A program made the translations under genes and the position numbers. From NCBI RefSeq assembly GCF_003459505.1, contig NZ_QRWD01000006.1, positions 62,001 through 126,000 on the forward strand: DNA of 64,000 nt, in the 5' to 3' direction. Below the pieces are notes generated by a model. It was given only the letters and a program-made list of their open reading frames with translations. It did not search any database and had not been told where the DNA came from. Below, one piece after another: positions 8,736 to 16,827 of the stretch. Position 1 is the first letter of the stretch. The number at the start of each line of letters is the position of its first letter. This DNA comes from Collinsella sp. AF20-14LB (GTDB lineage Bacteria > Actinomycetota > Coriobacteriia > Coriobacteriales > Coriobacteriaceae).

Positions 8736-9857
8736 ATTTGCAACCGTCCATGATCGGGCCTTTTTGTGTCTAACGGGCATCTTTTTGTCGATTTCTCCCA
8801 GTTTTGACCAGTCAACGAATAGCTCAGACCGAAGTAATGCCTCGGCCCCTTGCTCCTCCAAGCTTTTATCGCGATATTCAACATCGAGCAACCTGCACAC
8901 GGCCTTAACAATCGCGTGGAATCTATCCTCATCGGATATCTGTCCGTGTGTCAGGAGAAATACATCGTAGCCCATGGCCTGAAGCGCCGTCATGCGGTCG
9001 GCGTCACGCAAGCCATCCCCGGCTCGCCCGTGTGAGCCCTTTCCTTGGCATTCAATGGCCACCTGTCGCTCTCCGTCCGGCGAAGACAGAAGTAGGTCAA
9101 TGTATACGCGGGACTTGCCTACAATCGCCCGAGCACTTGCGCTTAGCGCCACTTCGACATTAAGCTCTATGCCGCAAAAACCTTCGCCTCCCAGGGATCG
9201 TGGCAACCCAAGCAACAAATACGTCTCAACCTCAAAAGGCGATGCGGCACCCAGTGGAACGAGATGAGATACCGCGACAAATCGCTTGCCGTAACGCATC
9301 CCACAAACATCTGAGCAAAAACGGTCAAGGTCTTCGCCCAAAACCAAAGCGTCGCGCCGCCATAAATTTGAGGCGGCGCCGTCCTCGGACGGACAGCGCG
9401 CCCAACCCAAGGTTGCCGGAATCGCGCCCGACTCAATTGCACGCGAAAGCTCTGCCTCGAGTGCTGCTGGCAAGGCACAAACCGTAAACAAGCCGCACAT
9501 CTCCGCCAACACCAAAAGAAGCTGGAGATCCGTCAGATGCCGCGACATGATGAATGCCGTCAGCAGAGGAGACGTAACCAAAAACCCATATTCCGTTTCC
9601 AGCACGGATTCCCTGGGGAACTCGCCTAGGAACAGCCGCTGCCTAATGCTGACAGGGCAAGTCCGCTTGCCTCTCGTCCGAACCAATGTATACAGCGGAA
9701 AGCCGAGCACAACCGTAGCCGTCGGGTTACGGGCGAGCTCGCATCGCCGCCGGTCTTCTTCCGGTCGCGGGAGCGGCGGACACAGAGCGCGGGCCTGAGG
9801 GGGCAAGCGCCAGTACTTAAAAGCCGATATGTCACAAAGTAGATCCTTCATAGGCAC
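8724..9857 (-). CDS. PD-(D/E)XK (DUF559-like) endonuclease-domain protein
   Basis: 377 aa. The C-terminal third shows YIDLLLSS, then AIECQGKGSH and later RMTALQAMGYDVFLLT. The D...ExQ spacing, the conserved Arg and the Gly-Tyr-Asp-Val strand fit the Vsr/DUF559-like PD-(D/E)XK nuclease fold, with Asp and Glu as metal ligands. The N-terminal part (SAFKYWRLPP, VVLGFPLYTLV, LETEYGFLVTSP) resembles the AbiEi-like proteins common in Coriobacteriia. It may therefore be a defence or toxin-antitoxin-type factor, which is inference. Its last residues NLSE and its TAG come from repeat copy 1. Start support is weak, with no clear Shine-Dalgarno. Direct repeats flank the gene, suggesting it moves as a unit. 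Confidence 0.6.
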   Translation of the reverse strand: MPMKDLLCDISAFKYWRLPPQARALCPPLPRPEEDRRRCELARNPTATVVLGFPLYTLVRTRGKRTCPVSIRQRLFLGEFPRESVLETEYGFLVTSPLLTAFIMSRHLTDLQLLLVLAEMCGLFTVCALPAALEAELSRAIESGAIPATLGWARCPSEDGAASNLWRRDALVLGEDLDRFCSDVCGMRYGKRFVAVSHLVPLGAASPFEVETYLLLGLPRSLGGEGFCGIELNVEVALSASARAIVGKSRVYIDLLLSSPDGERQVAIECQGKGSHGRAGDGLRDADRMTALQAMGYDVFLLTHGQISDEDRFHAIVKAVCRLLDVEYRDKSLEEQGAEALLRSELFVDWSKLGEIDKKMPVRHKKARSWTVANLSE

Positions 9858-9934
9858 AGGAAAACACGGATTTCAACCCGGGCGCTCACGCATTGGCGCG
9901 AACGCGCCGAAAAGGGCGCCGAACGGACTACTTA

Positions 9935-10000
9935 GTTTTCAACAGCCCTCCCCAACTGGCCAAAAGCTTGCCAAAAGCTGGACGGAGCGCTGTTGAAAAC
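9935..10000. repeat. 12-bp-arm palindrome upstream of the nuclease gene
   Basis: GTTTTCAACAGC and its complement flank a 42-base loop that itself contains the direct repeat CCAAAAGCTTG/CCAAAAGCTGG. It lies about 77 bases upstream of the nuclease start and next to repeat copy 2. It could be a regulator site or part of the mobile unit. Confidence 0.65.
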
Positions 10001-10031
10001 CCCATATCTTCTCAAACGGAAGCTTTGCGCA

Positions 10032-10154
10032 GCAAGTGAGTAGGCTTTTTGGAACTTGCCGAGCAGACCATCCATTTTGCTTTATAAAGCCGCAGGTAAA
10101 TGACATGTTGCAAAACGGTCTGGTCGCCAAGGCGCCAAAAGTCTACTCACTTAG
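10032..10154. repeat. 123-bp structured repeat, copy 2
   Basis: Same length and orientation as copy 1 (8613-8735), with the same terminal inverted repeats except the outermost two bases of the left end. The right end overlaps the pdxR-like gene and encodes its final LSE and stop codon, exactly as copy 1 does for the nuclease gene. Confidence 0.8.
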
Positions 10155-11582
10155 GCTGCAGGGCGTTCCTGTCAACTGCGACTCCAGGGTTTTTAGCTCT
10201 TTTGGACTCAGGTCGTCATACTGGACAAGAATTCGAGTTGATTTTTCTGGGACAGATACGCCATTGGCGCACCAAAAACAGTCACCGATATCGGTAAAAG
10301 GAATATTCGAACGCGTGAGGGCATGCGTAATAGAGTTTTCATCCGTGTCACGCCCTGCGGCTACGACGCAGTAAAGGCCGGCATCCGCGTGCTCGATCGA
10401 AACCTCCCCCGCCGGAAATGCCTTCCGTACAAGCGTCGCCAGGCCATCACGCGCCTCGCGAGCACGAACGCGTACGCGGTTCACATGTCGCTCGTAATCG
10501 CCTGATTCCAGTAAACGAGCCAAAGCGACCTGGTCAACAGAACTCACCGACGAGGCGTAAAAGCCAAGGTTGCGCCTAAACCGTTCCATCAGCTCATCGG
10601 GCAGGACCATATACGCCAAACGCAGGGCCGACGACAGACTTTTTGAAAACGTGTTGGTGTAGATGACCGATTGGGCGGCATCAATCGACGCGAGCGCGGG
10701 AATCGGCTTACCGGCAAGGCGAAACTCGCAATCAAAGTCATCTTCGATGAGATACCGGTCCGGCTGCTCGGCGGCCCAGCTCAGCAGGGCATAGCGACGC
10801 GCAATGCTCGTCACAAGGCCGGTCGGATACTGATGGGACGGCATCAGGTGAAGGACATCCGCCCCGGTTTTCTGCAGAGCGCTCAAGTCCACGCCCTCAC
10901 CGTCCAACGGGATATGCCGCACTTCGCAACCCATGGCCTGATAGATGCGCGTCAAACGCAAATACCCCGGATCCTCAACGGCATACACCTTGTCCGCGCC
11001 AAGCAGCTGAACCAACATGGTATCGAGCAACTGGGCGCCCGCACCGATAACGATGTTGTTGGGGTCGACATTCATACCCCTTGTCCCGCGCAGATGGTGA
11101 GCAATTGCGCGTCGTAGCCGAACGGTGCCCTGCGCCGGCGCGGGCGAAAAGATTTCACGTTCGTCTTCGGACGTCAGTGTCGCCCGTAGCGCGCTTTGCC
11201 AAAGTCGCGCCGCCTCCAAAGCGGAAGGAGAAAGAGCCTCGAACTGCTTGGTCTGTCCGTCGGAATCATGCGCGCTGGGGCCAACAGAGACAGCATCTCG
11301 GTCGATATCCCCCGCTGCCAAAGACAAAACCGGTGCATCGGGAAGCTCGCACGCGTAGTAACCACGCCGCGGCTTTGAGCAAATATAACCCTCGGCAAGC
11401 AACTGGCTATATGCATTCTCGATGGTAATGACACTGATTCCCAGATGACTCGCAAAGGCGCGCTTGGACGGCAGATGCTCCCCCGCCGCAATACGTCCAG
11501 CTACGATATCATCTCGAATTTGCTGGTAAATATACTCATAGAGCGATGCTTCGCCGCGGTTTTCCAAATTATAGTCAAGCAT
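10143..11582 (-). CDS. pdxR: MocR/PdxR-family transcriptional regulator (GntR HTH plus aminotransferase domain)
   Basis: 479 aa. Residues about 5-75 form a GntR winged helix (SLYEYIYQQIRDDI, LPSKRAFASHLGIS, TIENAYSQL, RRGYY). The rest is a fold-type I aminotransferase-like domain with the PLP lysine in NTFSKSLSSALRLAYM and the DDFDCEF motif. It is divergent from pdxST, the standard place for PdxR, which senses PLP and activates pdxST when PLP is low. ATG at 11582 is preferred (AGGTGA upstream). The last codons and stop lie inside repeat copy 2, so the natural C-terminus may have been altered by the repeat. Confidence 0.88.
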   Translation of the reverse strand: MLDYNLENRGEASLYEYIYQQIRDDIVAGRIAAGEHLPSKRAFASHLGISVITIENAYSQLLAEGYICSKPRRGYYACELPDAPVLSLAAGDIDRDAVSVGPSAHDSDGQTKQFEALSPSALEAARLWQSALRATLTSEDEREIFSPAPAQGTVRLRRAIAHHLRGTRGMNVDPNNIVIGAGAQLLDTMLVQLLGADKVYAVEDPGYLRLTRIYQAMGCEVRHIPLDGEGVDLSALQKTGADVLHLMPSHQYPTGLVTSIARRYALLSWAAEQPDRYLIEDDFDCEFRLAGKPIPALASIDAAQSVIYTNTFSKSLSSALRLAYMVLPDELMERFRRNLGFYASSVSSVDQVALARLLESGDYERHVNRVRVRAREARDGLATLVRKAFPAGEVSIEHADAGLYCVVAAGRDTDENSITHALTRSNIPFTDIGDCFWCANGVSVPEKSTRILVQYDDLSPKELKTLESQLTGTPCSLSE

Positions 11583-11593
11583 GAGTTTGTCAC

Positions 11594-11637
11594 CTGACCT
11601 TATCGAGTCATTCAATCTGGTATTAGTCTGACCTTGT
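11594..11637. promoter_or_regulatory. Direct repeats in the pdxR-pdxS intergenic region, probable PdxR sites
   Basis: CTGACCTTA (11594) and CTGACCTTG (11628) are direct repeats with a 34-base period, in the gap between the divergent genes. PdxR-type regulators bind direct repeats, so these are good candidates. Confidence 0.45.
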
Positions 11638-11727
11638 TATTATCTCGAAAATTGAGTATTTCGCCATGCCCAGCTCCCCGATAGGATGTTCCGTCAAGCA
11701 ATACACATGCCAACCAAGGGAGCAACC

Positions 11728-12618
11728 ATGGCAGAACAGACCAGCAAGGCCGATCGCGTTAAACTCAACCGCGAGCTCGCGCAGATGCTCAAGGGCGGCG
11801 TCATCATGGACGTCACCACGCCCGAGCAGGCACGCATTGCCGAAGAGGCGGGCGCCTGCGCCGTCATGGCACTCGAGCGCATCCCGGCCGACATCCGCGC
11901 CGCAGGCGGCGTCTCGCGCATGAGCGACCCCAAGATGATCAAGGGCATTCAAGAGGCCGTCTCCATCCCCGTTATGGCCAAGTGCCGCATCGGCCACATC
12001 GTCGAGGCGCAGGTCCTTCAGGCCATCGAAATCGACTACATCGATGAATCCGAGGTTCTCTCCCCCGCCGACGATGTCTACCACATCGACAAGACCCAGT
12101 TTGACGTCCCGTTTGTCTGCGGTGCCCGTGACCTGGGCGAGGCGCTGCGCCGCGTCGCCGAGGGCGCCACGATGATCCGCACCAAGGGCGAGCCGGGCAC
12201 GGGCGACGTCGTTCAAGCCGTGCGCCACATGCGCAAGATCAAAAAGCAGATCCGCGACGTTGTTGCCCTGCGTGACGACGAGCTCTTTGAGGCAGCCAAG
12301 CAACTGCAGGTGCCGGTCGAGCTGGTCCGCGAGGTCCATGCCACGGGCAAGCTCCCCGTCGTGAACTTTGCCGCCGGCGGCGTAGCGACCCCCGCCGACG
12401 CCGCGCTGATGATGCAGCTGAGCGCCGAAGGCGTCTTTGTCGGCTCGGGCATCTTTAAGAGCGGCGACCCCGCCAAGCGCGCAGCCGCCATTGTCAAGGC
12501 CGTGGCAAACTTCACCGACGCCAAACTCATCGCTGAGCTTTCGGAGGACCTGGGCGAGGCCATGGTCGGCATCAACGCCGACGAGATCGAGATCATCATG
12601 GAGGAGCGCGGACGCTAG
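11728..12618 (+). CDS. pdxS: Pyridoxal 5'-phosphate synthase, synthase subunit PdxS
   Basis: 296 aa, the standard length. Near the N-terminus it has [10 protein letters not shown] with the first active-site Asp, then [32 protein letters not shown] and [17 protein letters not shown], all PdxS signatures including both active-site lysine regions. It condenses ribose 5-phosphate, glyceraldehyde 3-phosphate and ammonia into PLP in a dodecameric barrel complex with PdxT. The ATG at 11728 is chosen because AGGGAG lies 6 bases upstream. pdxT follows 20 bases after the stop. Confidence 0.97.
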   Translation: MAEQTSKADRVKLNRELAQMLKGGVIMDVTTPEQARIAEEAGACAVMALERIPADIRAAGGVSRMSDPKMIKGIQEAVSIPVMAKCRIGHIVEAQVLQAIEIDYIDESEVLSPADDVYHIDKTQFDVPFVCGARDLGEALRRVAEGATMIRTKGEPGTGDVVQAVRHMRKIKKQIRDVVALRDDELFEAAKQLQVPVELVREVHATGKLPVVNFAAGGVATPADAALMMQLSAEGVFVGSGIFKSGDPAKRAAAIVKAVANFTDAKLIAELSEDLGEAMVGINADEIEIIMEERGR

Positions 12619-12638
12619 TCCAGCAGAAAGGATCGCAC

Positions 12639-13226
12639 ATGAGCGATTACGCAGACCAGACGGTCGCCGTGCTGGCGGTCCAAGGTGCTTTTGCCGAGCA
12701 CGAGGCGAGGCTGTCCGAGCTGGGCGCACGTTGTATTGAGCTGAGGCAGGCGGCTGATTTGAAGCAGGACTTTGACCGTCTAGTACTTCCCGGCGGCGAG
12801 TCTACCGTTCAGGGGAAGCTGCTTGATGAGCTGGGCATGCTCGAGGAGCTTCGTGCCCGCATCGCTGAAGGCATGCCCGTCCTGGGCACCTGCGCCGGCC
12901 TGATTCTGCTGGCTCATGACCTTGCCGCCCATGACGATAAGGGCACGCCGCGTTTGGCAACCATGGATGTGCTCGTTGAGCGCAATGCCTATGGCAGACA
13001 GCTCGGCAGCTTTCGCACCAAGGGACAGGTAGACGGCATCGACGGTGAAGTGCCGCTGACGTTTATCCGCGCGCCCCGCATCGTCGAGGTCCACGGCGAC
13101 GCCAAGGCCTTGGCAGAGGTCGATGGCCGCATCGTCGCCGCCCGCGAGGGCAACCAGCTCGGCGTAACCTTCCACCCCGAACTCGATAAAGACACCCGCC
13201 TCCACGAACTGTTCCTACAAATGTAG
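12639..13226 (+). CDS. pdxT: Pyridoxal 5'-phosphate synthase, glutaminase subunit PdxT
   Basis: 195 aa class I glutamine amidotransferase. Motifs are VLAVQGAFAEHE at the start, LPGGESTVQG, GTCAGLILLA with the nucleophile Cys, and FHPELDKD carrying the His/Glu of the triad. It releases ammonia from glutamine and channels it to PdxS. GAAAGGA precedes ATG. It is the second gene of the pdxST operon, and the operon ends in a region crowded with palindromes. Confidence 0.96.
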   Translation: MSDYADQTVAVLAVQGAFAEHEARLSELGARCIELRQAADLKQDFDRLVLPGGESTVQGKLLDELGMLEELRARIAEGMPVLGTCAGLILLAHDLAAHDDKGTPRLATMDVLVERNAYGRQLGSFRTKGQVDGIDGEVPLTFIRAPRIVEVHGDAKALAEVDGRIVAAREGNQLGVTFHPELDKDTRLHELFLQM

Positions 13227-13268
13227 GCGGAATAGAAACGAGCGTGGATTTTCGCACACACAACAAAT

Positions 13269-13332
13269 GAGAGTGGATAATCTCCCACTTTGAGCTTGAA
13301 TGCAGGCTCAAACCGGGAGATTATCCACTCTC
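13269..13332. repeat. Palindrome with 19-bp arms downstream of pdxT
   Basis: The outer arms AGAGTGGATAATCTCCC pair perfectly, and an inner TGAGC/GCTCA stem follows. It is the first of four unrelated palindromes in the 430-base gap between pdxT and the RGG-protein gene. It has no T run. Confidence 0.75.
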
Positions 13333-13344
13333 GTGCTATGTAGT

Positions 13345-13392
13345 CGTTGGGGACGTTCTTAAACGACCAGTCAAACAAGAACGTCCCCAACG
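13345..13392. repeat. Palindrome with CGTTGGGGACGTTCTT arms
   Basis: Sixteen-base perfect arms around a 16-base loop. The loop word CGACCAGTC is repeated right after the element, followed by a degenerate third half (AAGAACGCCCCCAA), so the unit is partly duplicated. A related GGGACGTTCCTT word occurs at 53351-53401. Confidence 0.7.
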
Positions 13393-13429
13393 ACCAGTCA
13401 TTTAAGAACGCCCCCAATGACTATGTGAA

Positions 13430-13470
13430 AAGAGGACGGCATAGACCTTCTGGTCATGCCGTCCTCTTTG
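13430..13470. terminator. Hairpin with GACCTTCTGGTC tip; probable terminator
   Basis: AAAGAGGACGGCA pairs with TGCCGTCCTCTTT, and the tip GACC-TTCT-GGTC pairs again. The T-rich 3' side on either strand suits termination. The same tip is found in the next element. Confidence 0.65.
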
Positions 13471-13515
13471 TATAGCGAATCATGAAGGCGTCGCAGGTTG
13501 AGCATAAGTCAGCGA

Positions 13516-13614
13516 AAACGCCCCTAAGCGAGCAAGGTGACGTGAAATGAAAGGGCGCTGACCTTCTGGTCGCGCCATTGAAATTGAACGTCAGATTGCC
13601 GCTTAGGGGCGTTT
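13516..13614. repeat. 99-bp structured palindrome sharing the GACCTTCTGGTC tip
   Basis: Outer perfect 15-bp arms (AAACGCCCCTAAGCG) enclose an inner GGCG...CGCC hairpin whose tip is again GACCTTCTGGTC. It ends 45 bases before the RGG-protein stop codon. Confidence 0.7.
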
Positions 13615-13659
13615 GCAGCGTCGAGCCGTTACGCGGGTTGGTAAACCCGCGTAACCCAA

Positions 13660-14568
13660 CTAGAAACGGTTGCCACGGAAGCCGCCACCGTTGCGGCCGC
13701 CACGATCGCCACCGCGACCGCCGCGGTCGTTACCACGGTTGCCGCCGAAGCCGCCACGGTTGCCACCGCGGTCACCATAGCCGCCACGGTTGCCGCCGAA
13801 GCCGCCGCGACCGCCACGGTCGCCGCCACGGTCACCAAAGCCGCCACGGCCGCCACGATCGCCACCGCGACCGCCGCGGTCACCGCCGCGGCCACCGCGA
13901 TCGCCAAAGCCACCGCGGCCACCACGGTCGCCGCCACGGCCACCGCGATCGTCACGACCACCGCGAGGACCGCGGTCCTCGTCCAGGCCCATGGCGACGA
14001 GCGGAGCGATAACCTTATCGAGAGCGGCCATCAGCTCGGTGGCCTCCTCGTAAGAAAGCTCGGGCAGGAGCTTCTCCTTCTTATTGGCAAGCTCGACCAG
14101 GCCCTCAGCGGCATCCTCGGCAGCGAAGACAACGATCTTGCGCATATCGCCCTCGGCGTCGTCGATGCGGCCGACCAGGTCGGCAGCCTCGGCCTCGGCC
14201 ATCAGGCCATCGAGCTCACGAAGGCGCATGCCCAGCAGGTCGGACATTTCCTTCTGCTCCATCTTGGGCTTGAGGTCAAGAAGCTTGATGGCGCGCTCGA
14301 TGTTCGCCATGCGCTCGGCCTTGGCCTCCTCCTCCTTGGAAATAGCAAAGCGACGGCTGCGCAGCAGGCGGGCGGCCTTCTGCATCTTGTCCATCAGCTC
14401 TTCGTCATCGTAATCAGCGGCGGCCTCGACAACCTCGGCCTCCTCGGCGGAAACCTCGTCAGCAGCCTCAACCTCGGCAGCTTCGGTCTCCACAGTCTCG
14501 ACTGCCTCAACCTCGGCAGCCATGGTCTCGTTCTCGGTCTCGTTCATGATCTCTTCGTTCTCAGACAT
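13660..14568 (-). CDS. MarR-like winged-helix protein with a long RGG-repeat tail
   Basis: 302 aa in three parts. Residues 1-55 are Glu/Ala/Val-rich and very acidic. Residues about 56-200 contain IERAIKLLDLKP, MEQKEMSDLLGMRLRELDGLM and a wing-like DDAEGDMRKIVV segment, which fit a MarR winged helix. Residues about 200-302 are Gly/Arg/Asp/Phe repeats of RGG and GGFGDRGG type, ending GGGFRGNRF. RGG tails bind RNA and drive condensate formation in other proteins. The combination suggests a nucleic-acid-binding protein, perhaps RNA-related; the role is unknown. AAGGAG precedes ATG. The repeat region is prone to length variation. Confidence 0.7.
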   Translation of the reverse strand: MSENEEIMNETENETMAAEVEAVETVETEAAEVEAADEVSAEEAEVVEAAADYDDEELMDKMQKAARLLRSRRFAISKEEEAKAERMANIERAIKLLDLKPKMEQKEMSDLLGMRLRELDGLMAEAEAADLVGRIDDAEGDMRKIVVFAAEDAAEGLVELANKKEKLLPELSYEEATELMAALDKVIAPLVAMGLDEDRGPRGGRDDRGGRGGDRGGRGGFGDRGGRGGDRGGRGGDRGGRGGFGDRGGDRGGRGGFGGNRGGYGDRGGNRGGFGGNRGNDRGGRGGDRGGRNGGGFRGNRF

Positions 14569-14720
14569 GAGACTCCTTCTTGGCCCTCTCGGGCATCATC
14601 GCCCCATTCGCGGGGCCCGTCGCGCACTCTTTGCGCTTTAAACATTCATGCCTCTCGGCAAATCGTCCATTAGTTTATGGTGTCGTCACCCAATCTAACT
14701 GCAGAATCTATGTGCACACA

Positions 14721-16136
14721 TTAATGCGACATGTGCGACTCGCGGCGAGCGTACACCAGCGACACCGCGAACCCGACAACGGCAATCACGGCCGCCACGC
14801 GCACGGCGGCTGCAAATCCTATCGCCTGGGCAACGTCCGACGCAACGCCTGCGGCGCCAGCAGCCACCGCAGAACTCGAAAGCAGGCCGATAAACAGCGA
14901 CGGACCAAACGACGCGGCAATCATGTTCCACGTGTTAAGCAATGCCGTTCCGTGAGGATGCTCAGCGGCGGGGAGCGTCTCCAAACCGGCGGTCTGCGAG
15001 GGGCTCAGTACCAAACCGACGCCGGCATACACCACAACGGTCAGCAGCACGACAACGCCGATGTTCATGCTTGCCGCGGTCATCGAGATTGCCGTCTGCC
15101 CCACAGCGATCAGGGCAAAGCCGACCGGCAGCAGCGGCCACGCACCACGGGCATCCATCACGCGTCCGCCCACAATCGAGGTCACGGCGTTGCAGGCGAT
15201 CGCCGGCAAAATGAGCAAACCCGCGACAAGTGCGGTCATGCCGTATGCGCCCTCAAAATAGAGCGGCAACAAAACGCTCATCGAGAACGTCGTCATCATC
15301 GACACCACCACAAGCAGACAGGCAGGCCAAAAACGAACGCTCGTCATGGGACGCACGTTGAGCACCGGATGGACGAGCTTGAGCTGACGGGCCGCAAACA
15401 GGCCGAGCAGCACAACCGCGGCGAAAAGCGTCACGATGCCGGCCATCACATTGGTCGAGAACTCGCCTACGGAATACACGAACGCCGTAATGCCGGCGGC
15501 GAGCAAAATAACCGACAGGATATCGAGCGAAACATCCAGGCGCTCTCCAACATTCCGAACGAGCTTTGCACCCGCCGCAGCGACCACAACACCGCCCACC
15601 AGCGGCACTACGAACACAGCCCTCCAGCCAAACAACGTGCACATAAGGCCGCTGATTACGGGGCCAAACGCCGGTCCCAACGTGATGCAGGCACCGCCCA
15701 GGCTCAGATACAGGCCGAGCTTCTCGCGCGGAGCACAAGACAGCACCACGTTCATCATGAGCGGAAACAAGATGCCCGATCCCGCAGCCTGCATAATACG
15801 ACTCGGCAGCAAAACGGTAAACGACGGCGCGATCAGGCACAGGACTTCGCCGGCGACCATGCAGCCACATGCGAAAAACAGCAGCTTGCGCGTCGAAAAG
15901 CGTCCGGACAGAAAGGCCATGATGGCCGTAAAGATCGATGTCACGATCATGTAGCCCGAAACAAGCCACTGCGCCGTGGTGGCACCCACCGAAAAGGCCG
16001 CCATAATGTCGTGCAGCGCCACGTTAATGATGTTCTCGTTAAACGCGGCAACAAAGGCTGCGATATACATAACGATGAGAAACGCCGAAGTGCCCGATGG
16101 CGTTGCCCTAACTTGTTGCTGAGATTTGCTCCCCAT
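14721..16136 (-). CDS. MFS transporter, DHA2 (EmrB/QacA-like) family
   Basis: 471 aa from the ATG preceded by AGGAAGG; the longer open frame to 16571 overlaps the divergent deformylase and is not used. It starts with a short polar N-end, then FNENIINVALHDI and WLVSGYMIV, typical of DHA2 drug:proton antiporters, followed by FLSGRFSTRK and GITLGPAFGP-type motifs (here ACITLGPAFGPVISG). About 12-14 hydrophobic segments are visible. It probably exports a drug or amphipath across the membrane; the substrate is unknown. It is divergent from the deformylase gene at 16342. Confidence 0.85.
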   Translation of the reverse strand: MGSKSQQQVRATPSGTSAFLIVMYIAAFVAAFNENIINVALHDIMAAFSVGATTAQWLVSGYMIVTSIFTAIMAFLSGRFSTRKLLFFACGCMVAGEVLCLIAPSFTVLLPSRIMQAAGSGILFPLMMNVVLSCAPREKLGLYLSLGGACITLGPAFGPVISGLMCTLFGWRAVFVVPLVGGVVVAAAGAKLVRNVGERLDVSLDILSVILLAAGITAFVYSVGEFSTNVMAGIVTLFAAVVLLGLFAARQLKLVHPVLNVRPMTSVRFWPACLLVVVSMMTTFSMSVLLPLYFEGAYGMTALVAGLLILPAIACNAVTSIVGGRVMDARGAWPLLPVGFALIAVGQTAISMTAASMNIGVVVLLTVVVYAGVGLVLSPSQTAGLETLPAAEHPHGTALLNTWNMIAASFGPSLFIGLLSSSAVAAGAAGVASDVAQAIGFAAAVRVAAVIAVVGFAVSLVYARRESHMSH

Positions 16137-16341
16137 GCATTTCCTTCCTCTTGGAACGACAATCGCATCGCCCCGGAGGAACAGTCCAGGGCGAGAATGA
16201 GCCCCAGACTTACGCCAGACGCCGCAACACGACGAATCTGGCCACATGGTCCAACGTCGAAAGATTGTAACGCGGACGCGCCGCTTTCCTTCCGCGCTAT
16301 TATTAAAAGTCCACGAAAGCATGAGACATGAGGAGCCCGCC

Positions 16342-16752
16342 ATGATTAAGCCCATCATGAAATCCGAGTTCTTTTTGCGCCTGCCCTCCGAAGACGCGGG
16401 TCCCGATGATGCCGCGACCGGGCAGGACCTCCTGGATACGCTCCACGAGCATGAGCACGAGTGCGTGGGCCTCGCCGCCAATATGATCGGCGTGCGCAAA
16501 CGCATCATCTGCGTAAAGGACGGCAGCAAGTCGCTGCTTATGTACAACCCGCAGATTCTTGAGCAGGTCAATGCCTACCAGACGAGCGAAGGATGCCTCT
16601 CGTTGATCGGTGAGCGCCCCTGTACCCGCTACCGCCGCATTAAGGTGGAGTATTTGGACGAGAACTTCGTCCACCGCATCAAAAACTTCTCGGGCTACAC
16701 CGCCGAGATTATCCAGCACGAAATCGACCATTGTCGCGGAATCGTTATATAG
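16342..16752 (+). CDS. Peptide deformylase, divergent short type
   Basis: 136 aa, GAGGAG before ATG. Deformylase motifs 2 and 3 are intact: EGCLSL (metal Cys) and HEIDHCRG (two metal His and the catalytic Glu). Motif 1 reads GLAANMIG, where the usual Gln that stabilises the transition state is replaced by Met. It would remove formyl groups from nascent proteins. From memory, short deformylases of anaerobes with AANMIG at this place form their own clade, so this may be a family trait. A good terminator follows. Confidence 0.85.
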   Translation: MIKPIMKSEFFLRLPSEDAGPDDAATGQDLLDTLHEHEHECVGLAANMIGVRKRIICVKDGSKSLLMYNPQILEQVNAYQTSEGCLSLIGERPCTRYRRIKVEYLDENFVHRIKNFSGYTAEIIQHEIDHCRGIVI

Positions 16753-16767
16753 TTCCGCCGATTCAAG

Positions 16768-16805
16768 AAAGCTCCCTGCAGCAAAACAACTGCAGGGAGC
16801 TTTTC
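16768..16805 (+). terminator. Intrinsic terminator after the deformylase gene
   Basis: AAAGCTCCCTGCAG pairs perfectly across an 8-base loop and is followed by a T run. It can also serve the convergent XRE-AlaA gene. Confidence 0.85.
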
Positions 16806-16827
16806 ATAGTGCGGAGCTTCTATCCCA

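Noticed and set aside
8617..8970. Small plus-strand frames within the two 123-bp repeats with similar translations (CRADHP.CFIKPQV)
   Set aside because: The similarity follows from the DNA repeat itself; substitutions are not biased to synonymous sites and no ribosome site is seen.
8613..10154. A classical insertion sequence around the nuclease gene
   Set aside because: No transposase motif or target-site duplication is visible; only repeats and a nuclease-like protein are present.
13269..13614. CRISPR array downstream of pdxT
   Set aside because: The repeats are palindromes of different sequence and spacing, not identical direct repeats with spacers.
13578..14053. Plus-strand frames rich in His/Arg or Pro across the RGG region
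   Set aside because: They are mirror images of the Gly/Arg codon repeats on the minus strand and have no ribosome site.
14721..16571. A 616-aa version of the MFS protein extending to 16571
   Set aside because: The extra 145 codons overlap the divergent deformylase gene and lack a ribosome site; ATG 16136 with AGGAAGG is better.
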